Source: Actinomycetota bacterium
GTDB lineage: Bacteria > Actinomycetota > Acidimicrobiia > Acidimicrobiales > Ilumatobacteraceae
Direction: 5' to 3'
Length of the DNA: 64,000 nucleotides
Assembly (NCBI GenBank): GCA_016871395.1
Contig: VFYV01000008.1
Location: 1-64,000, forward strand
Below are positions 44,383 to 54,010 of this stretch, piece after piece (position 1 is the stretch's first letter; every line of letters begins with the position of its first letter). A model generated the notes under the pieces. It did no database searches and was not told where the DNA came from. It worked only from the letters and a program-made list of their open reading frames with translations. Made by a program: the position numbers and the translations under genes.

Positions 44383-46418
44383 GGCTCCCGCACCACCTCG
44401 AGGTTGCCGAGCGGGTCGACCGTGACTCGGAAGCCCGGCTCGATGAGCGTCGTTGCGTCGGGTTGTTCGAGAACGATCGGCCCGACGATGGTCGCACCGA
44501 TCGGGAGTTGCAGTCGGCTCCACACCTCGGCGTCGTGCCACTGCCCTCCCACGTACACGGGGCGACGACCGAGGCGAGCGGCCTCCAGAGTGGTCGTTCC
44601 GGTCACCAGACGGGTCAGGTCGAATTCGGGCCGCCGACCGATCACGCTGGTACGAACGGCGAGGACGCGAACGGCCACACCGCTCAGCAGTCGCCCGAAT
44701 TGTGCACGGTAAGCGCTTTCGAAAGCCGCCGTAATCACGGATGAATCGAGCTGCTCGGGGTCATCGACGGGGAGCGAAACCGCGACGGCGTGGGTCTGAC
44801 CGACGTACGACATGTCGAGAACCATCTCGACGTTGATTCCATCGAACACCACCGCCGACGATTCGATCGCACGACGAGACTCGTCGATCGACGCCCTCAT
44901 CGATTCTCGGACGGCCTCGATGTCGAGTGAAGCAAGAGGAGACTGCCACGTGCGGACCGAGTCGTAACGCATGTCGGCCAACACACAGCCGAGGGCGGAG
45001 ATCACCCCCGGCAGGCGCGGCACTAGCGCCCCGGCCAGACCCAGATCGCGAACGAACGCGCAGGTGTGCAGCGCACCGGCTCCCCCGAACGGCACCATCC
45101 AGAAATTGGACGGGTCGTGACCGCGTTCGATCGACACGATTCGCAAAGCTCCCGACATCCGAGTTTCGGCAACGGTGATAATGGCTTCGGCTGCATCCTC
45201 GATCGACAATCCGAGCAAACGACCCACGTGCTCGTCGATCGCACGGCGGGCCGCCGCCACATCGAGGGCCACACGTCCACCGATGGGACGCTCGGCGTTT
45301 ATGCGACCGAGAACGACGTTGGCGTCGGTGACCGTGGGCCGATCATTCCCCAGGCCGTAGCACACCGGTCCGGGGACGCCGCCGGCTGACTCGGGGCCGA
45401 TCTGCAACAGACCGCCACGATCGACCCAGGCAATCGACCCACCACCAGCTCCTATCGTGCTCATTTCGATCATCGGAGTGCGCACCACCAGACCGAAGTC
45501 GATGGTGGTCTGCGCGGCTTGAACGGAACGCCCACCGACGACGACGGCGACGTCGAAACTCGTCCCCCCCATGTCACCGGTCAGGACATTCGGGTGCCCG
45601 GCCGCCACCGCGATCCGACTGGCCGCGCTGACGCCAGCGGCCGGACCCGACAACGCGGTACGGATCGGCATCGAGCGGGCGCGTTCCACGGTCATCACAC
45701 CGCCGTTCGACTGCACGACGAGGAATCGACCCGAAAACCCGTTTTCGGCCAGACCCTTCTCCAGTTGTTCGAGGTAGTCGCCGACGATCGGCTGCAGGTA
45801 GGCGTTCAGCGTGGTGGTGGACGTGCGCTCGAACTCGCGAATCTCCGGCAAGATCTCACTGCTGACCGAGACGTGCGCATTGGGCCACAACCCTCGGACG
45901 ACTCGTGCCGCTGTCTGCTCGTTGCTCGGATCGAGGTACGAATGAAGGAAACAGATCGCGATCGATTGCGCACCGCGGTCGAGTAGATCGTGAGCGACCC
46001 GTCGCACCTCATCAGCGTCGACTGGCTCGATCACCGTCCCGTCGGCCAGTGTTCGCTCGGCCACCTCGGCCCGCATATCGCGTTCGACCACCGGACGGAA
46101 ATCTCCCCAAAGCCCCCACGTGCGCGGCCGATCACGACGGCGCATCTCCAACACATCGGCGAAACCGGCCGTGGTGAGTACGGCGGTGTGCGCACCCTTG
46201 CGCTCGAGCAGGGCATTGGTTCCGACCGTTGTCCCGTGGATGATGGCATTCAGATCACCGAGGGACCGCTCCCCCGCCACGCTTCGAACTCCGTGTAGGA
46301 ACCCCTCGGCTTCGTTGGTGCGGGTGGACGGGACCTTGCCCACCGAGACTTCGCCCGACGACTCGTCGAGAGCGAACCCGTCCGTGAACGTTCCTCCGAC
46401 GTCGATGCCGACGATCAC
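44379..46418 (-). CDS. hyuA: Hydantoinase/5-oxoprolinase subunit A (ATP-dependent)
   Basis: A 679-residue HyuA-type protein of the actin-like ATPase fold: IVGIDVGGTFTDGFALDE (phosphate 1), HGTTVGTNALLERKGA, TGDMGGTSFDVAVVVGG, MIEMSTIGAGGGSIAWVD, and WMVPFGGAGALH near 480. The family includes N-methylhydantoinase, 5-oxoprolinase and acetone carboxylase, which use ATP to open cyclic amides or imides or to phosphorylate a ketone. GTG start overlapping HyuB (GTGA). Confidence 0.9.
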   Translation of the reverse strand: MIVGIDVGGTFTDGFALDESSGEVSVGKVPSTRTNEAEGFLHGVRSVAGERSLGDLNAIIHGTTVGTNALLERKGAHTAVLTTAGFADVLEMRRRDRPRTWGLWGDFRPVVERDMRAEVAERTLADGTVIEPVDADEVRRVAHDLLDRGAQSIAICFLHSYLDPSNEQTAARVVRGLWPNAHVSVSSEILPEIREFERTSTTTLNAYLQPIVGDYLEQLEKGLAENGFSGRFLVVQSNGGVMTVERARSMPIRTALSGPAAGVSAASRIAVAAGHPNVLTGDMGGTSFDVAVVVGGRSVQAAQTTIDFGLVVRTPMIEMSTIGAGGGSIAWVDRGGLLQIGPESAGGVPGPVCYGLGNDRPTVTDANVVLGRINAERPIGGRVALDVAAARRAIDEHVGRLLGLSIEDAAEAIITVAETRMSGALRIVSIERGHDPSNFWMVPFGGAGALHTCAFVRDLGLAGALVPRLPGVISALGCVLADMRYDSVRTWQSPLASLDIEAVRESMRASIDESRRAIESSAVVFDGINVEMVLDMSYVGQTHAVAVSLPVDDPEQLDSSVITAAFESAYRAQFGRLLSGVAVRVLAVRTSVIGRRPEFDLTRLVTGTTTLEAARLGRRPVYVGGQWHDAEVWSRLQLPIGATIVGPIVLEQPDATTLIEPGFRVTVDPLGNLEVVREP

Positions 46419-48112
46419 GAATCGCCCCGCGTGACGTACCCGAGACGGCGATCGCGCTCGACAGCCACAGGATCACGATCGCCGGGCGGACCGTATCCGC
46501 CGCCACCGGGCGATTGGATGCGAACGCGATCGCCGCGCGACATCTTCACCCCGAGCACCTTGGCTCCCAGTTCGGGTTCGATCACGTCACCGGCCACCAC
46601 GAAACTCACTTCGTTGGTGGCGGCTGCACCCCCACCGGCGATTCCCAGGGGTGGACGCCATGCTCGATCACCGAAGGTGAATGCCTCGGCCGACTCGGCC
46701 AACAATTCGATGTCGTACGAGGCACCCAAACCGCCCCGGAACTTACCGTCACCACCCGAGTCGGGTCGCAACGACCAACGACGGAACCGAACCGGGTATT
46801 GCGCTTCGAGGATCTCGACTGGTGGAATCGTGGCCGTCGACAACGGTGCGTTCCCGTGATTGAGACCGTCGGAGACCGGCGAGCCACCCAACCCGCCTCC
46901 ATAGAACGTGAACATGACCCAAGGCGAGCCATCAGCACGTTGACCCGCGAGTGACAAGGCGTTGATGGTTCCGTAACTGCACCCGTTCGACGCCGTGGGG
47001 TCGGCCTCAGCGACGCAACGAAAAATCAGATCCATCACGCGCAGGATGGTCTCGGTGTAACCACCCACCGGTCGGGGACGCGTAGCCGCCAGCAGACTGC
47101 CCGCCGGGATCACGATGTCGACCGGTTCCAGACAACCGAAGTTGGCCGGCACGTCGCGAAAGACGTGCTTGAGTCCGACGTAGCATGCCGCGACCGCGGT
47201 GGAGCGCGAGATGTTGATCGGTCCGCAGACGGCACCCGAGGTGCCGCCGAAGTCGAGTCGCAGACGATCTCCTTCGACCGTCATCGCGAGGGCGACCTCC
47301 ACCAACTCGGACGACGAACCGTCATTGTCGAGATAGTCGACGGCACGGTAGACACCATCGGGCAACTTGTCGATACTCGACCGCATGAGTGTCGCTGCGC
47401 GGCGGGTGAGTTCGTCGAGGGCCTCGGCGACCACCCCATCGCCGTACTCGTCGAGGAGTTCGCCGAGGCGACGCGCCCCGAGATCAAGGGCGTTCAACTG
47501 CGCCTGAAGGTCGCCGTAAGCATTGACCGGTTGTCGGGATATCGAACACACCAAATCGACCACCCGTTCGTCGGTCTCGCCAGCGCGACGAATGAGCACC
47601 GGCGGAATGAGGGTTCCCTCTTGCTGAATGTCGCGCGCGGCCGGGTTGTAGTTGCCCGGCACGTTGCCACCCACGTCGGTGAAGTGACCAACCGATGCGA
47701 GATGACACCAGATTCGGCCACCGCGAAAGAAAGGGCGGATCATTTTGAGGTCGTTGAGGTGGGTTCCACCCTCGTACGGGTCGTTGAAGCAGTACACGTC
47801 GCCGTCCTGCACCGCACCCGACTCGACAGCACCATCGACGTCTGCTCGTCCCCCTCGGCGTTGACTGTCGGCCGACATCGTCGCAATAGCCAACCGCGCG
47901 GCACCGGCCATCGAACCGACGAACACCGGGAGACCGTTGGATCCCTGGACGAGCGTCGCTCCGGTGTGCGCGTGATAGATGCCGTGCGACGCGTCGTGCG
48001 CCTCGGCGATGATCGGATTGAATGCCGAGCGGAACAACGTCGCGTCCATCTCATTGGCGATTTGCTCGAGGCGACCGTTGATGACCGCGAGGAGCACGGG
48101 GTTGAGGCTCAC
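46415..48112 (-). CDS. hyuB: Hydantoinase/5-oxoprolinase subunit B
   Basis: A 565-residue HyuB protein: VLLAVINGRLEQIANEMDATLFRSAF, then SHGIYHAHTGATLVQG, DVYCFNDPYEGGTHLNDL, and a C-terminal RVRIQSPGGGGYGPPGDRDP. I start at the GTG at 48112, directly before the conserved block and overlapping the MmgE/PrpD stop (GTGA). The frame further upstream is antisense to that gene. It forms the functional partner of HyuA. Confidence 0.9.
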   Translation of the reverse strand: MSLNPVLLAVINGRLEQIANEMDATLFRSAFNPIIAEAHDASHGIYHAHTGATLVQGSNGLPVFVGSMAGAARLAIATMSADSQRRGGRADVDGAVESGAVQDGDVYCFNDPYEGGTHLNDLKMIRPFFRGGRIWCHLASVGHFTDVGGNVPGNYNPAARDIQQEGTLIPPVLIRRAGETDERVVDLVCSISRQPVNAYGDLQAQLNALDLGARRLGELLDEYGDGVVAEALDELTRRAATLMRSSIDKLPDGVYRAVDYLDNDGSSSELVEVALAMTVEGDRLRLDFGGTSGAVCGPINISRSTAVAACYVGLKHVFRDVPANFGCLEPVDIVIPAGSLLAATRPRPVGGYTETILRVMDLIFRCVAEADPTASNGCSYGTINALSLAGQRADGSPWVMFTFYGGGLGGSPVSDGLNHGNAPLSTATIPPVEILEAQYPVRFRRWSLRPDSGGDGKFRGGLGASYDIELLAESAEAFTFGDRAWRPPLGIAGGGAAATNEVSFVVAGDVIEPELGAKVLGVKMSRGDRVRIQSPGGGGYGPPGDRDPVAVERDRRLGYVTRGDS

Positions 48113-49521
48113 TCTCGCGCGCTCCCGATCGACCCCAGGTGCGTCATGACGGCGCGAACGTCGGGGGTTGCGCTGGTGAGTACGTCGGCCACCAGAGTCG
48201 CCGCCTCGGGCTTCAGCAAACCATCCACGTTTTGATCGAACTTGCCCCGTAGCTCGGCGTGAGACAACGGTCGGCGGGGACCACCCCGGTTCTCCATGAC
48301 CGCGCACTTCAACTCTCGACCGTCGATCGTGTCGACGGTGAGGACAGCCGGGAACTCGTACGGGTACACGGCGTCACAAGCGGCGTCACCAACCACCGTG
48401 ATCTTCTTCATGAGTTCGCGTCGACGCGGATCATTGGCCAGGGCGTCGGTGAAGTCGTCGAGGCCCAATCCGAGTCCGCCGCCACCGATCAGCGCGGCGG
48501 CCACCGTGTACGGGCCGGAGAACTGTGCGGCATAACCCGTCGGCGGGGAGCGCTTCACGTCGATCGGATCTCCGATCGTGCGCACTGTTGCCGTGGCGAC
48601 TGCCAAGGTCGCCGAGGCGACCTGCTCGGAACGCAGACCCTGACTGCGCAAGGCGATCGCCGCATCGATGCCGGCGTGGGTGAAATGGTTGGCGGGGTAG
48701 GGCTTGTAAAAGATGTCAGCCACGTTCCACTCGGTGCCAAGACCGTCGAGCAACGGATCGGGAGACCACTTGTCGCGCAATGTCGCGCCGTAAAAACCGA
48801 ATCGTCCCTCCAGTGCGGTGGGAGCACCAGTCAGGCCGGCCACGGCCAGTTGTGCCGCGGTCACGGCGGCCTGGGCGGCCCAACCGCAGTGGATCCGTTT
48901 GACGGTACCGCCGGTGCGATTGGCCTCGATGATCCCCGAGGCCATCGAGCACGCCACGGCCATGGCGTGCGCGCATTCTTCCGCCGTACCCCGGGCCAAG
49001 GCGGCCACCGCACCGGCGGCGCCGATGGCTCCGCACATCGACGTGGCGTGCCAACCGTGCTCGAAGAACTCGGATTGCTGCGTCGCCTGGTCGTAGCCGG
49101 CCATTCCGAGGCGCACCACCAACTCGAGGCCGATGGCGACCGCATTCATGACGTCATGGGGCGCGCAGTCGTACTCCTCGGCCGCGGCCAACACTGCCGG
49201 AACCACGCTCGCCGATGGATGAAGGATGGACGGCAGATGCGTGTCGTCATAATCGAGCGAATGGGCGAGAACCCCGTTCACGAACGCTGCGGTGGTGGCC
49301 GGCATTCCCGAGGCGAATCCCACCGCCGTGCAACGACCGCTGCCTCGCTGGCGCTGAATGAACGTTCGGATCACGTCGGTCGAGTCGACTTCGGTCGCCC
49401 GAACGCAGATGCCGAGGATGTCGAGCACGCGACCGGGTACCGAGGCGGCAACATCGGCCGGTAGGGGACGGTGTATCGAATCGGCGGCGAAGCGCCCGAG
49501 GCGCTCGAGAAGCGTGGTCAT
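48109..49521 (-). CDS. MmgE/PrpD family protein
   Basis: A 470-residue MmgE/PrpD-fold protein from the ATG at 49521: ILGICVRATE, AAFVNGVLAHSLDYDDTH, LHPSASVVPAVLAAAE, FEHGWHATSMCGAIGAA, KRIHCGWAAQAAV and YKPYPANHFTHAGIDAA. The family contains 2-methylcitrate dehydratase and cis-aconitate decarboxylase, both acting on branched C6-C7 tricarboxylates. Here a dehydration/hydration or decarboxylation of a branched acid is plausible. Coupled to the cyclase upstream. Confidence 0.9.
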   Translation of the reverse strand: MTTLLERLGRFAADSIHRPLPADVAASVPGRVLDILGICVRATEVDSTDVIRTFIQRQRGSGRCTAVGFASGMPATTAAFVNGVLAHSLDYDDTHLPSILHPSASVVPAVLAAAEEYDCAPHDVMNAVAIGLELVVRLGMAGYDQATQQSEFFEHGWHATSMCGAIGAAGAVAALARGTAEECAHAMAVACSMASGIIEANRTGGTVKRIHCGWAAQAAVTAAQLAVAGLTGAPTALEGRFGFYGATLRDKWSPDPLLDGLGTEWNVADIFYKPYPANHFTHAGIDAAIALRSQGLRSEQVASATLAVATATVRTIGDPIDVKRSPPTGYAAQFSGPYTVAAALIGGGGLGLGLDDFTDALANDPRRRELMKKITVVGDAACDAVYPYEFPAVLTVDTIDGRELKCAVMENRGGPRRPLSHAELRGKFDQNVDGLLKPEAATLVADVLTSATPDVRAVMTHLGSIGSARE

Positions 49522-50339
49522 GGATTCACCAACGCCAGAGGGCGAACCGGCGAACCGGTGGCCCCGACGAGAGACAAAGGGGCCAACACGAAGACGAACT
49601 CGTGCACTCGGCGTTCGGAGAGGACTTCCAAGTCGAGTGTTTCGATGATGTTGACACCACGTTCGACGAGCAATACGCGGTGGGCCGGTAGCAAGGCGTG
49701 GCCTCGACCCGGAGGCAAACACTCGAACGCAACGGTGTCGGCCCCAACGGCGCGCGGAGACCGATCGGCCAGCCATCGTGCGCCGGCCTCGCCCACACCC
49801 GGAACACCCGTTTCCCTGCCGATGAAGGCCGCGCCCTCGCTCCACTTCGATCCCCAACCGGAACGAACGAGGATCACGTCGCCCGGCCCGGGTTCGACTC
49901 CACTCCACGTGACGGCGTCTTCGAGATGATGCGGGGTGATCTCGACGCCACCGTCGAGCGACCGAAGTTGCAGTGACGCCGCCACGTCGATCAGGACCCC
50001 GCGCGTGACGATCGGTTCGATCTGATCGACCCCCAGGGTCGACAACCGGCCGCCGCGCTGGGCGTCATCGGCCTTGACGCCCCCGTAGAGATCACCGCAA
50101 TGCGAAACGTGACCAAGGGCGTCGATGTGGGTGCCGACATGAGTTCCCGTGACGAGCAGATCGTTGGCGGCCGAACCGCCGTCGTCGCGAATCATGTCTC
50201 CGTGACGACGCGGCATGCTCAGCCGGAATTCGGGATGGTTCGGCGACTGTGGCATACCGACGACCATGGGCCGAGCCAGGTCGATGATGGAAACACCGCG
50301 ACTCACAACCTCGAGCAAGGACTGAATGTTCGAGTTCAC
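49518..50339 (-). CDS. Metal-dependent cyclase/kynurenine-formamidase-like hydrolase
   Basis: A 273-residue cyclase-family protein: SIIDLARPMVVGMP and the metal site GTHVGTHIDALGH with His67, His71, Asp73 and His77. This is the HxGTHxD pattern of KynB-type amidohydrolases and related cyclases. A role in opening or closing an amide ring is therefore likely. GTG start overlapping the CoA-transferase stop. Confidence 0.85.
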   Translation of the reverse strand: MNSNIQSLLEVVSRGVSIIDLARPMVVGMPQSPNHPEFRLSMPRRHGDMIRDDGGSAANDLLVTGTHVGTHIDALGHVSHCGDLYGGVKADDAQRGGRLSTLGVDQIEPIVTRGVLIDVAASLQLRSLDGGVEITPHHLEDAVTWSGVEPGPGDVILVRSGWGSKWSEGAAFIGRETGVPGVGEAGARWLADRSPRAVGADTVAFECLPPGRGHALLPAHRVLLVERGVNIIETLDLEVLSERRVHEFVFVLAPLSLVGATGSPVRPLALVNP

Positions 50340-51535
50340 GCGAGGATTCCCCGCTCTCGTAACTTCGAGATGGTCTCGGCGTCGATACCGAGTTCTCCCA
50401 ACACCTCGTCGGTGTCGGCCCCCAATTCGCGACCGGTGAAACGAATCGACCCGGGCGTATCGGACATTCGGAACAACACGTTGCCCATGAGCATCGAACC
50501 GAAGTGCTCGTCGACCACCTCGGTGATCATCCCGGTCGAACGAACGTGCGGGTCGGCGCAGAGATCGGCGGCGGTGTAGACCGGAGCCACTGCGGCTTCA
50601 GCGGCTTCGAACGCCGCGATTACATCGTCGAACGAGCGGGCGGCGATCCAGTCGGCCACCGCACCATCGAGCAGATCGGCATGGGCCACTCGACCCGAAG
50701 CCGATGAGAACCACGGTTCGCTCACCACGTCGGCGCGGCCCACCAGGCACATCACCCGCTCGGCAATGGGTGTGGCCGAGGTGGAGATGGCGACCCAACG
50801 CCCATCGGCCGTGCGGTACGTGTTGCGTGGCGCGTTGGCCACCGAACGATTGCCGACGCGAGGTGGAATCTGACCGGTGAGCGAATACACCGACGGCCCC
50901 GGCCCGACCGCCGTCATCATGGGTTCGAGCAACGAGAGGTCGATCACCTGACCTCGACCGCTCACGGTGTCGCGGTGGTACAGCGCCATCATCACCGCCG
51001 AAACCGCCGCGTACCCCGTGAGGGTGTCAGCCAGTCCCATGGGTGGCAACGTGGGCGGACCGTCGGGTTCACCGGTCGCCGCGGCGAATCCCGACATCGC
51101 CTCGGCCAGGGTCCCGAAGCCGGCCCGCGACGCATACGGACCGCTCTGCCCGAATCCGGTGATGCGGGCAATCACCAGCCGTGGATTGATCTCGTGCAGC
51201 ACCTCGGGGCCGAGTCCCCACTTCTCGAGCGTGCCGGGCCGGAAGTTCTCGACCAAAACGTCGGCGACTCGCACAATGCTCTTGAAGATCTCGGCCCCCG
51301 CCGGATCACCGAGATAGAGGCCGACGGTTCGTTTGTTCCGTCCGACCGTTTTCCACCACACACCATGGCCGTCGACCACGGCGCCGTGATAACGGAACGA
51401 GTCGCCCGCCTTCGGGTGTTCGATCTTGACAACATCGGCTCCGAAGTCACCGAGGATCTGCGCGGTCAGTGGTCCGGCCAGGACCGTGCTGGCGTCGATC
51501 ACGCGCACGCCCGACAACGACCCACTACCCGTCAT
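50336..51535 (-). CDS. Class III CoA-transferase (CaiB/BaiF), copy 2
   Basis: A 399-residue family III CoA-transferase: VIDASTVLAGPLTAQILGDF, VLVENFRPGTLEKWGL, GFGQSGPYASRAGFG, and catalytic Asp170 in PPMGLADTLTGY. It is the first gene of the long minus-strand operon. The ATG at 51535 has GGAGGGGAC upstream, the same leader pattern as the RCCR-like gene; the longer frame to 51739 has no family residues. It is not a near duplicate of copy 1, so the two probably serve different acids. Confidence 0.9.
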   Translation of the reverse strand: MTGSGSLSGVRVIDASTVLAGPLTAQILGDFGADVVKIEHPKAGDSFRYHGAVVDGHGVWWKTVGRNKRTVGLYLGDPAGAEIFKSIVRVADVLVENFRPGTLEKWGLGPEVLHEINPRLVIARITGFGQSGPYASRAGFGTLAEAMSGFAAATGEPDGPPTLPPMGLADTLTGYAAVSAVMMALYHRDTVSGRGQVIDLSLLEPMMTAVGPGPSVYSLTGQIPPRVGNRSVANAPRNTYRTADGRWVAISTSATPIAERVMCLVGRADVVSEPWFSSASGRVAHADLLDGAVADWIAARSFDDVIAAFEAAEAAVAPVYTAADLCADPHVRSTGMITEVVDEHFGSMLMGNVLFRMSDTPGSIRFTGRELGADTDEVLGELGIDAETISKLRERGILA

Positions 51536-51811
51536 GTCCCCTCCATCCGGTTTGTTCCCGTAGCGGAAGCAGAAGTCCGTTGGTTTCCGTTCTATCAGAC
51601 AAGCGCCGAAACGAGCACCGGACGCTCGACCCGCGAACCAGGCCGTACGACATCTCCGAGCAACCCCTCCCGCGTCGAAGTGACCTCTCCCGAGTCGGCA
51701 ATCTGGCCCGCTGTCTCCTCGAGACGACGACCGGGCCATGAGCCGGTCTCGGTTATGCTCCGACGGAGAGGAGCAGCATTCCGAAAGTCAGAACCGCACG
51801 GAGGAGGGGCC
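51536..51811. promoter_or_regulatory. Divergent intergenic control region between the two catabolic operons
   Basis: 276 bases separate the outward-facing starts at 51535 (-) and 51812 (+), one of the longest gene-free gaps outside the rRNA region. For the plus side, TATGCT at 51754-51759 is a reasonable -10 hexamer about 50 bases before the cupin ATG, and GGAGGAGG precedes that ATG. An inverted repeat GCGGAA...TTCCGT spans 51563-51590, centred on the minus-side leader, and could be an operator. No regulator gene is adjacent. Promoter calls are by eye only. Confidence 0.4.
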
Positions 51812-52705
51812 ATGCGACCGCACGTCGAAATCGTCGACGAATGTGACTACATCTGGCATGTGGGCGAATTCGTCCACGCCAACGGCACCGCCCGGCAACG
51901 TAACCTCGCCTATGACGAAGAGGACGGCTCACTATCGGCCAAGGTTCAGTTCGTCACCGACTGGCACCGACCCGCCGGGGTGCACCACGCCGAGACCGAG
52001 TGGTTCGTCTTATCGGGCGAAATGACCATCGGCGACGAACGACTGGGACCGGGCGGCTATTTGATGGCCCCCACCGGTGTTCTCACCCCGGCCATCTCCG
52101 TGAAAGCCGGTACCGAGATCCTGTTCTTTCGCGAGTACGGCGACTGGGGTTTCGATCTCGCATCGGCTGATCGCGCCGGAGTTCGTGACGATCAAGTGCT
52201 CGTCATCCATCACAGTGCCGAAGCGGAGTGGTTGCCCGTCGAGATCGGTAGCCCGATGCGCTTCGACCTCGGTGGCACGCCGGTTCCGGGACTGTTCATC
52301 AAGATGTTGCACCGTGACGCCGAGACCGGCTTTTATACCCGTCTCATCAAGGCCCAGCCGGGTTGGCGCGAGCACCCCCTGGCCCATCATCCGGTGTACG
52401 AAGAGGCCTACTGCCTCGAGGGGGGATTCGACTACAACTTCGGCAAGATGTGGCCCGGCACGTACTTCTTTCGCCCAGCCCTCGTGCGTCATGGCGACTT
52501 CACCGCGGCCGAGGAGGAAGGCTGCACCTGGCTATTGCGTTGCGACGGCGATCTCGTCGACTGGTACACCACCGAAGCGTCGATCGAAATGAAGGGCAAC
52601 GCGGTCAATTGGGGGCCTGAATTGAAGCACACGATCGCCCCAACCGTCGTCCAACCAGTTCGCTCGCGTTCGGTCGGGCCGATGCCCGACCCGCTCTACC
52701 AATAG
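51812..52705 (+). CDS. Double-cupin protein
   Basis: A 297-residue protein with two cupin-like barrels. The first half has DWHRPAGVHHAETEWFVLSGE and GGYLMAPTGV; the second has WREHPLAHHPVYEEAYCLEG and PGTYFFRPALVRHGDF. Histidines in both halves can hold a metal. Cupins of this kind act as dioxygenases, isomerases or sensors (ChrR-like). First gene of the transporter operon. The ATG has GGAGG upstream; the open frame further left is antisense to the CoA-transferase. Confidence 0.8.
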   Translation: MRPHVEIVDECDYIWHVGEFVHANGTARQRNLAYDEEDGSLSAKVQFVTDWHRPAGVHHAETEWFVLSGEMTIGDERLGPGGYLMAPTGVLTPAISVKAGTEILFFREYGDWGFDLASADRAGVRDDQVLVIHHSAEAEWLPVEIGSPMRFDLGGTPVPGLFIKMLHRDAETGFYTRLIKAQPGWREHPLAHHPVYEEAYCLEGGFDYNFGKMWPGTYFFRPALVRHGDFTAAEEEGCTWLLRCDGDLVDWYTTEASIEMKGNAVNWGPELKHTIAPTVVQPVRSRSVGPMPDPLYQ

Positions 52706-52742
52706 ACGGTCCATCACAGCCGGCGACACGAAAGAGGGGACG

Positions 52743-53015
52743 ATGTCGAGAACACCAGGCAGCCGTGGTGTGGTCCGCTTCGTCTGGCTCGGCCCTTTGG
52801 TCGGATTCCTCACCTACGTGACCGGCTTGATGGCCGAGGAGGTCTTCGATCCCGTGACATCGTGGTTGCGTGGTCGCTCCACCGGTGTCGTTTCGGCCGT
52901 CGTGAGTGCCCTCGGCGCCTTCGTCATCTGGCTCCTCGTGCGGCGTCAGAGACAACGCCGTCGCCGCATCCAATCCATACGGGCACGCGTCGCGACGGGA
53001 AGTTCGACGTCGTGA
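52743..53015 (+). CDS. Small two-helix membrane protein
   Basis: A 90-residue protein with two hydrophobic helices (FVWLGPLVGFLTYVTGL and VVSAVVSALGAFVIWLLV) and a very basic C-terminus (RRQRQRRRRIQSIRAR). GAGGGG precedes the ATG. Its stop overlaps the following hydrolase start (GTGA), which supports a real coupled gene. Function unknown; it may anchor or assist the neighbouring esterase or transporter. Confidence 0.72.
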   Translation: MSRTPGSRGVVRFVWLGPLVGFLTYVTGLMAEEVFDPVTSWLRGRSTGVVSAVVSALGAFVIWLLVRRQRQRRRRIQSIRARVATGSSTS

Positions 53016-54010
53016 ACGGCAAACCTCTCGTTCGCGCCCTACACGGTGCAGCCAAGGTCCATCAGGCCCACGCACCACACGACACGATTCTTTTCCGGTT
53101 GCACTACCCGGCCGAGTACACCGGCTCCGATGCCGAACGACTGTCGGGAATGTTGCCCGCACTCACCGAGCAGGCCCCTTGGCCACTGGCGATCATCATG
53201 CCCGGAATCAACGTCGGCTCCGATCAGTACCGCTGGCTCGCGGTGTCATTGGCCCAGGAAGGGATCGCCACGATCACTTTCGATTTCGTCGACGAGGTCA
53301 TGCCCAACAACATCGTGTTGTCGCCGGGCCTCGACTTAACCGCGGTCGCACCCGATACGTACGGCTCCCGGCCCAGCGCCACCGCCATCGCCCCCCTACT
53401 CGACGCACTCCGGCGCCTCGAGCGTGAGGGACCGATCACGGGTCTGATCGACGCCAGTCGATTCGTTCTCATCGGACACTCGGCGGGCGGCACCGTCGCG
53501 CTCGAGAACACCAAACGCGAATGGTTCCCCGGATTGTGCGGTGTCATCACGTACGGGGCGCACACCATGCCCGCACTCATGCTCGGTCATCCCGAAGACA
53601 CGGTGTTGCCGATCCTCGACGATCTTCCCGTACTTCTCATCTCCGGAACGCACGACGGTGTCATTCGCCAAAGTGCCGATCGTTACAAAGGTGGTGTCGA
53701 ACACGATCCGGTGAAGGCCACGTTCGATCGGGCGGTTTCGTCGCACGTGCTCAGCCGTCACGTGGTCATCGACGGTGGCTCCCACATGGTGATGAGTCAC
53801 CCGGGCGACAGCACCACGGCCCGCGGGTTCCTCGACGCCGACCCCTCTACCGAGTCGCAGGCTCTCGACGGCGAAGTTCGTTGCCTGATCGCCGGGCTCT
53901 CGATCGCTTTCACCAAGGCCGCGGTGTCGAAGGATCCCCAGCGCACGAACACCAAACCTCTCGAGGCGTTCGCCAAGAACCCGCGCGTGAGCGAGTGGGG
54001 ACGCAAGTGA
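53012..54010 (+). CDS. Alpha/beta hydrolase, chlorophyllase- or PAF-acetylhydrolase-like
   Basis: A 332-residue alpha/beta hydrolase with a GTG start: PLAIIMPGINVGSDQYRWLA, FVLIGHSAGGTVAL with Ser157, LLISGTHDGVIR for the acid, and DGGSHMVMSH for the histidine. The layout (long upstream strands, GHSxGG) fits the chlorophyllase/PAF-acetylhydrolase group; it lacks a signal peptide. In this operon it may remove an ester side group from the imported substrate, but that is inference. Coupled on both sides. Confidence 0.78.
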   Translation: MNGKPLVRALHGAAKVHQAHAPHDTILFRLHYPAEYTGSDAERLSGMLPALTEQAPWPLAIIMPGINVGSDQYRWLAVSLAQEGIATITFDFVDEVMPNNIVLSPGLDLTAVAPDTYGSRPSATAIAPLLDALRRLEREGPITGLIDASRFVLIGHSAGGTVALENTKREWFPGLCGVITYGAHTMPALMLGHPEDTVLPILDDLPVLLISGTHDGVIRQSADRYKGGVEHDPVKATFDRAVSSHVLSRHVVIDGGSHMVMSHPGDSTTARGFLDADPSTESQALDGEVRCLIAGLSIAFTKAAVSKDPQRTNTKPLEAFAKNPRVSEWGRK

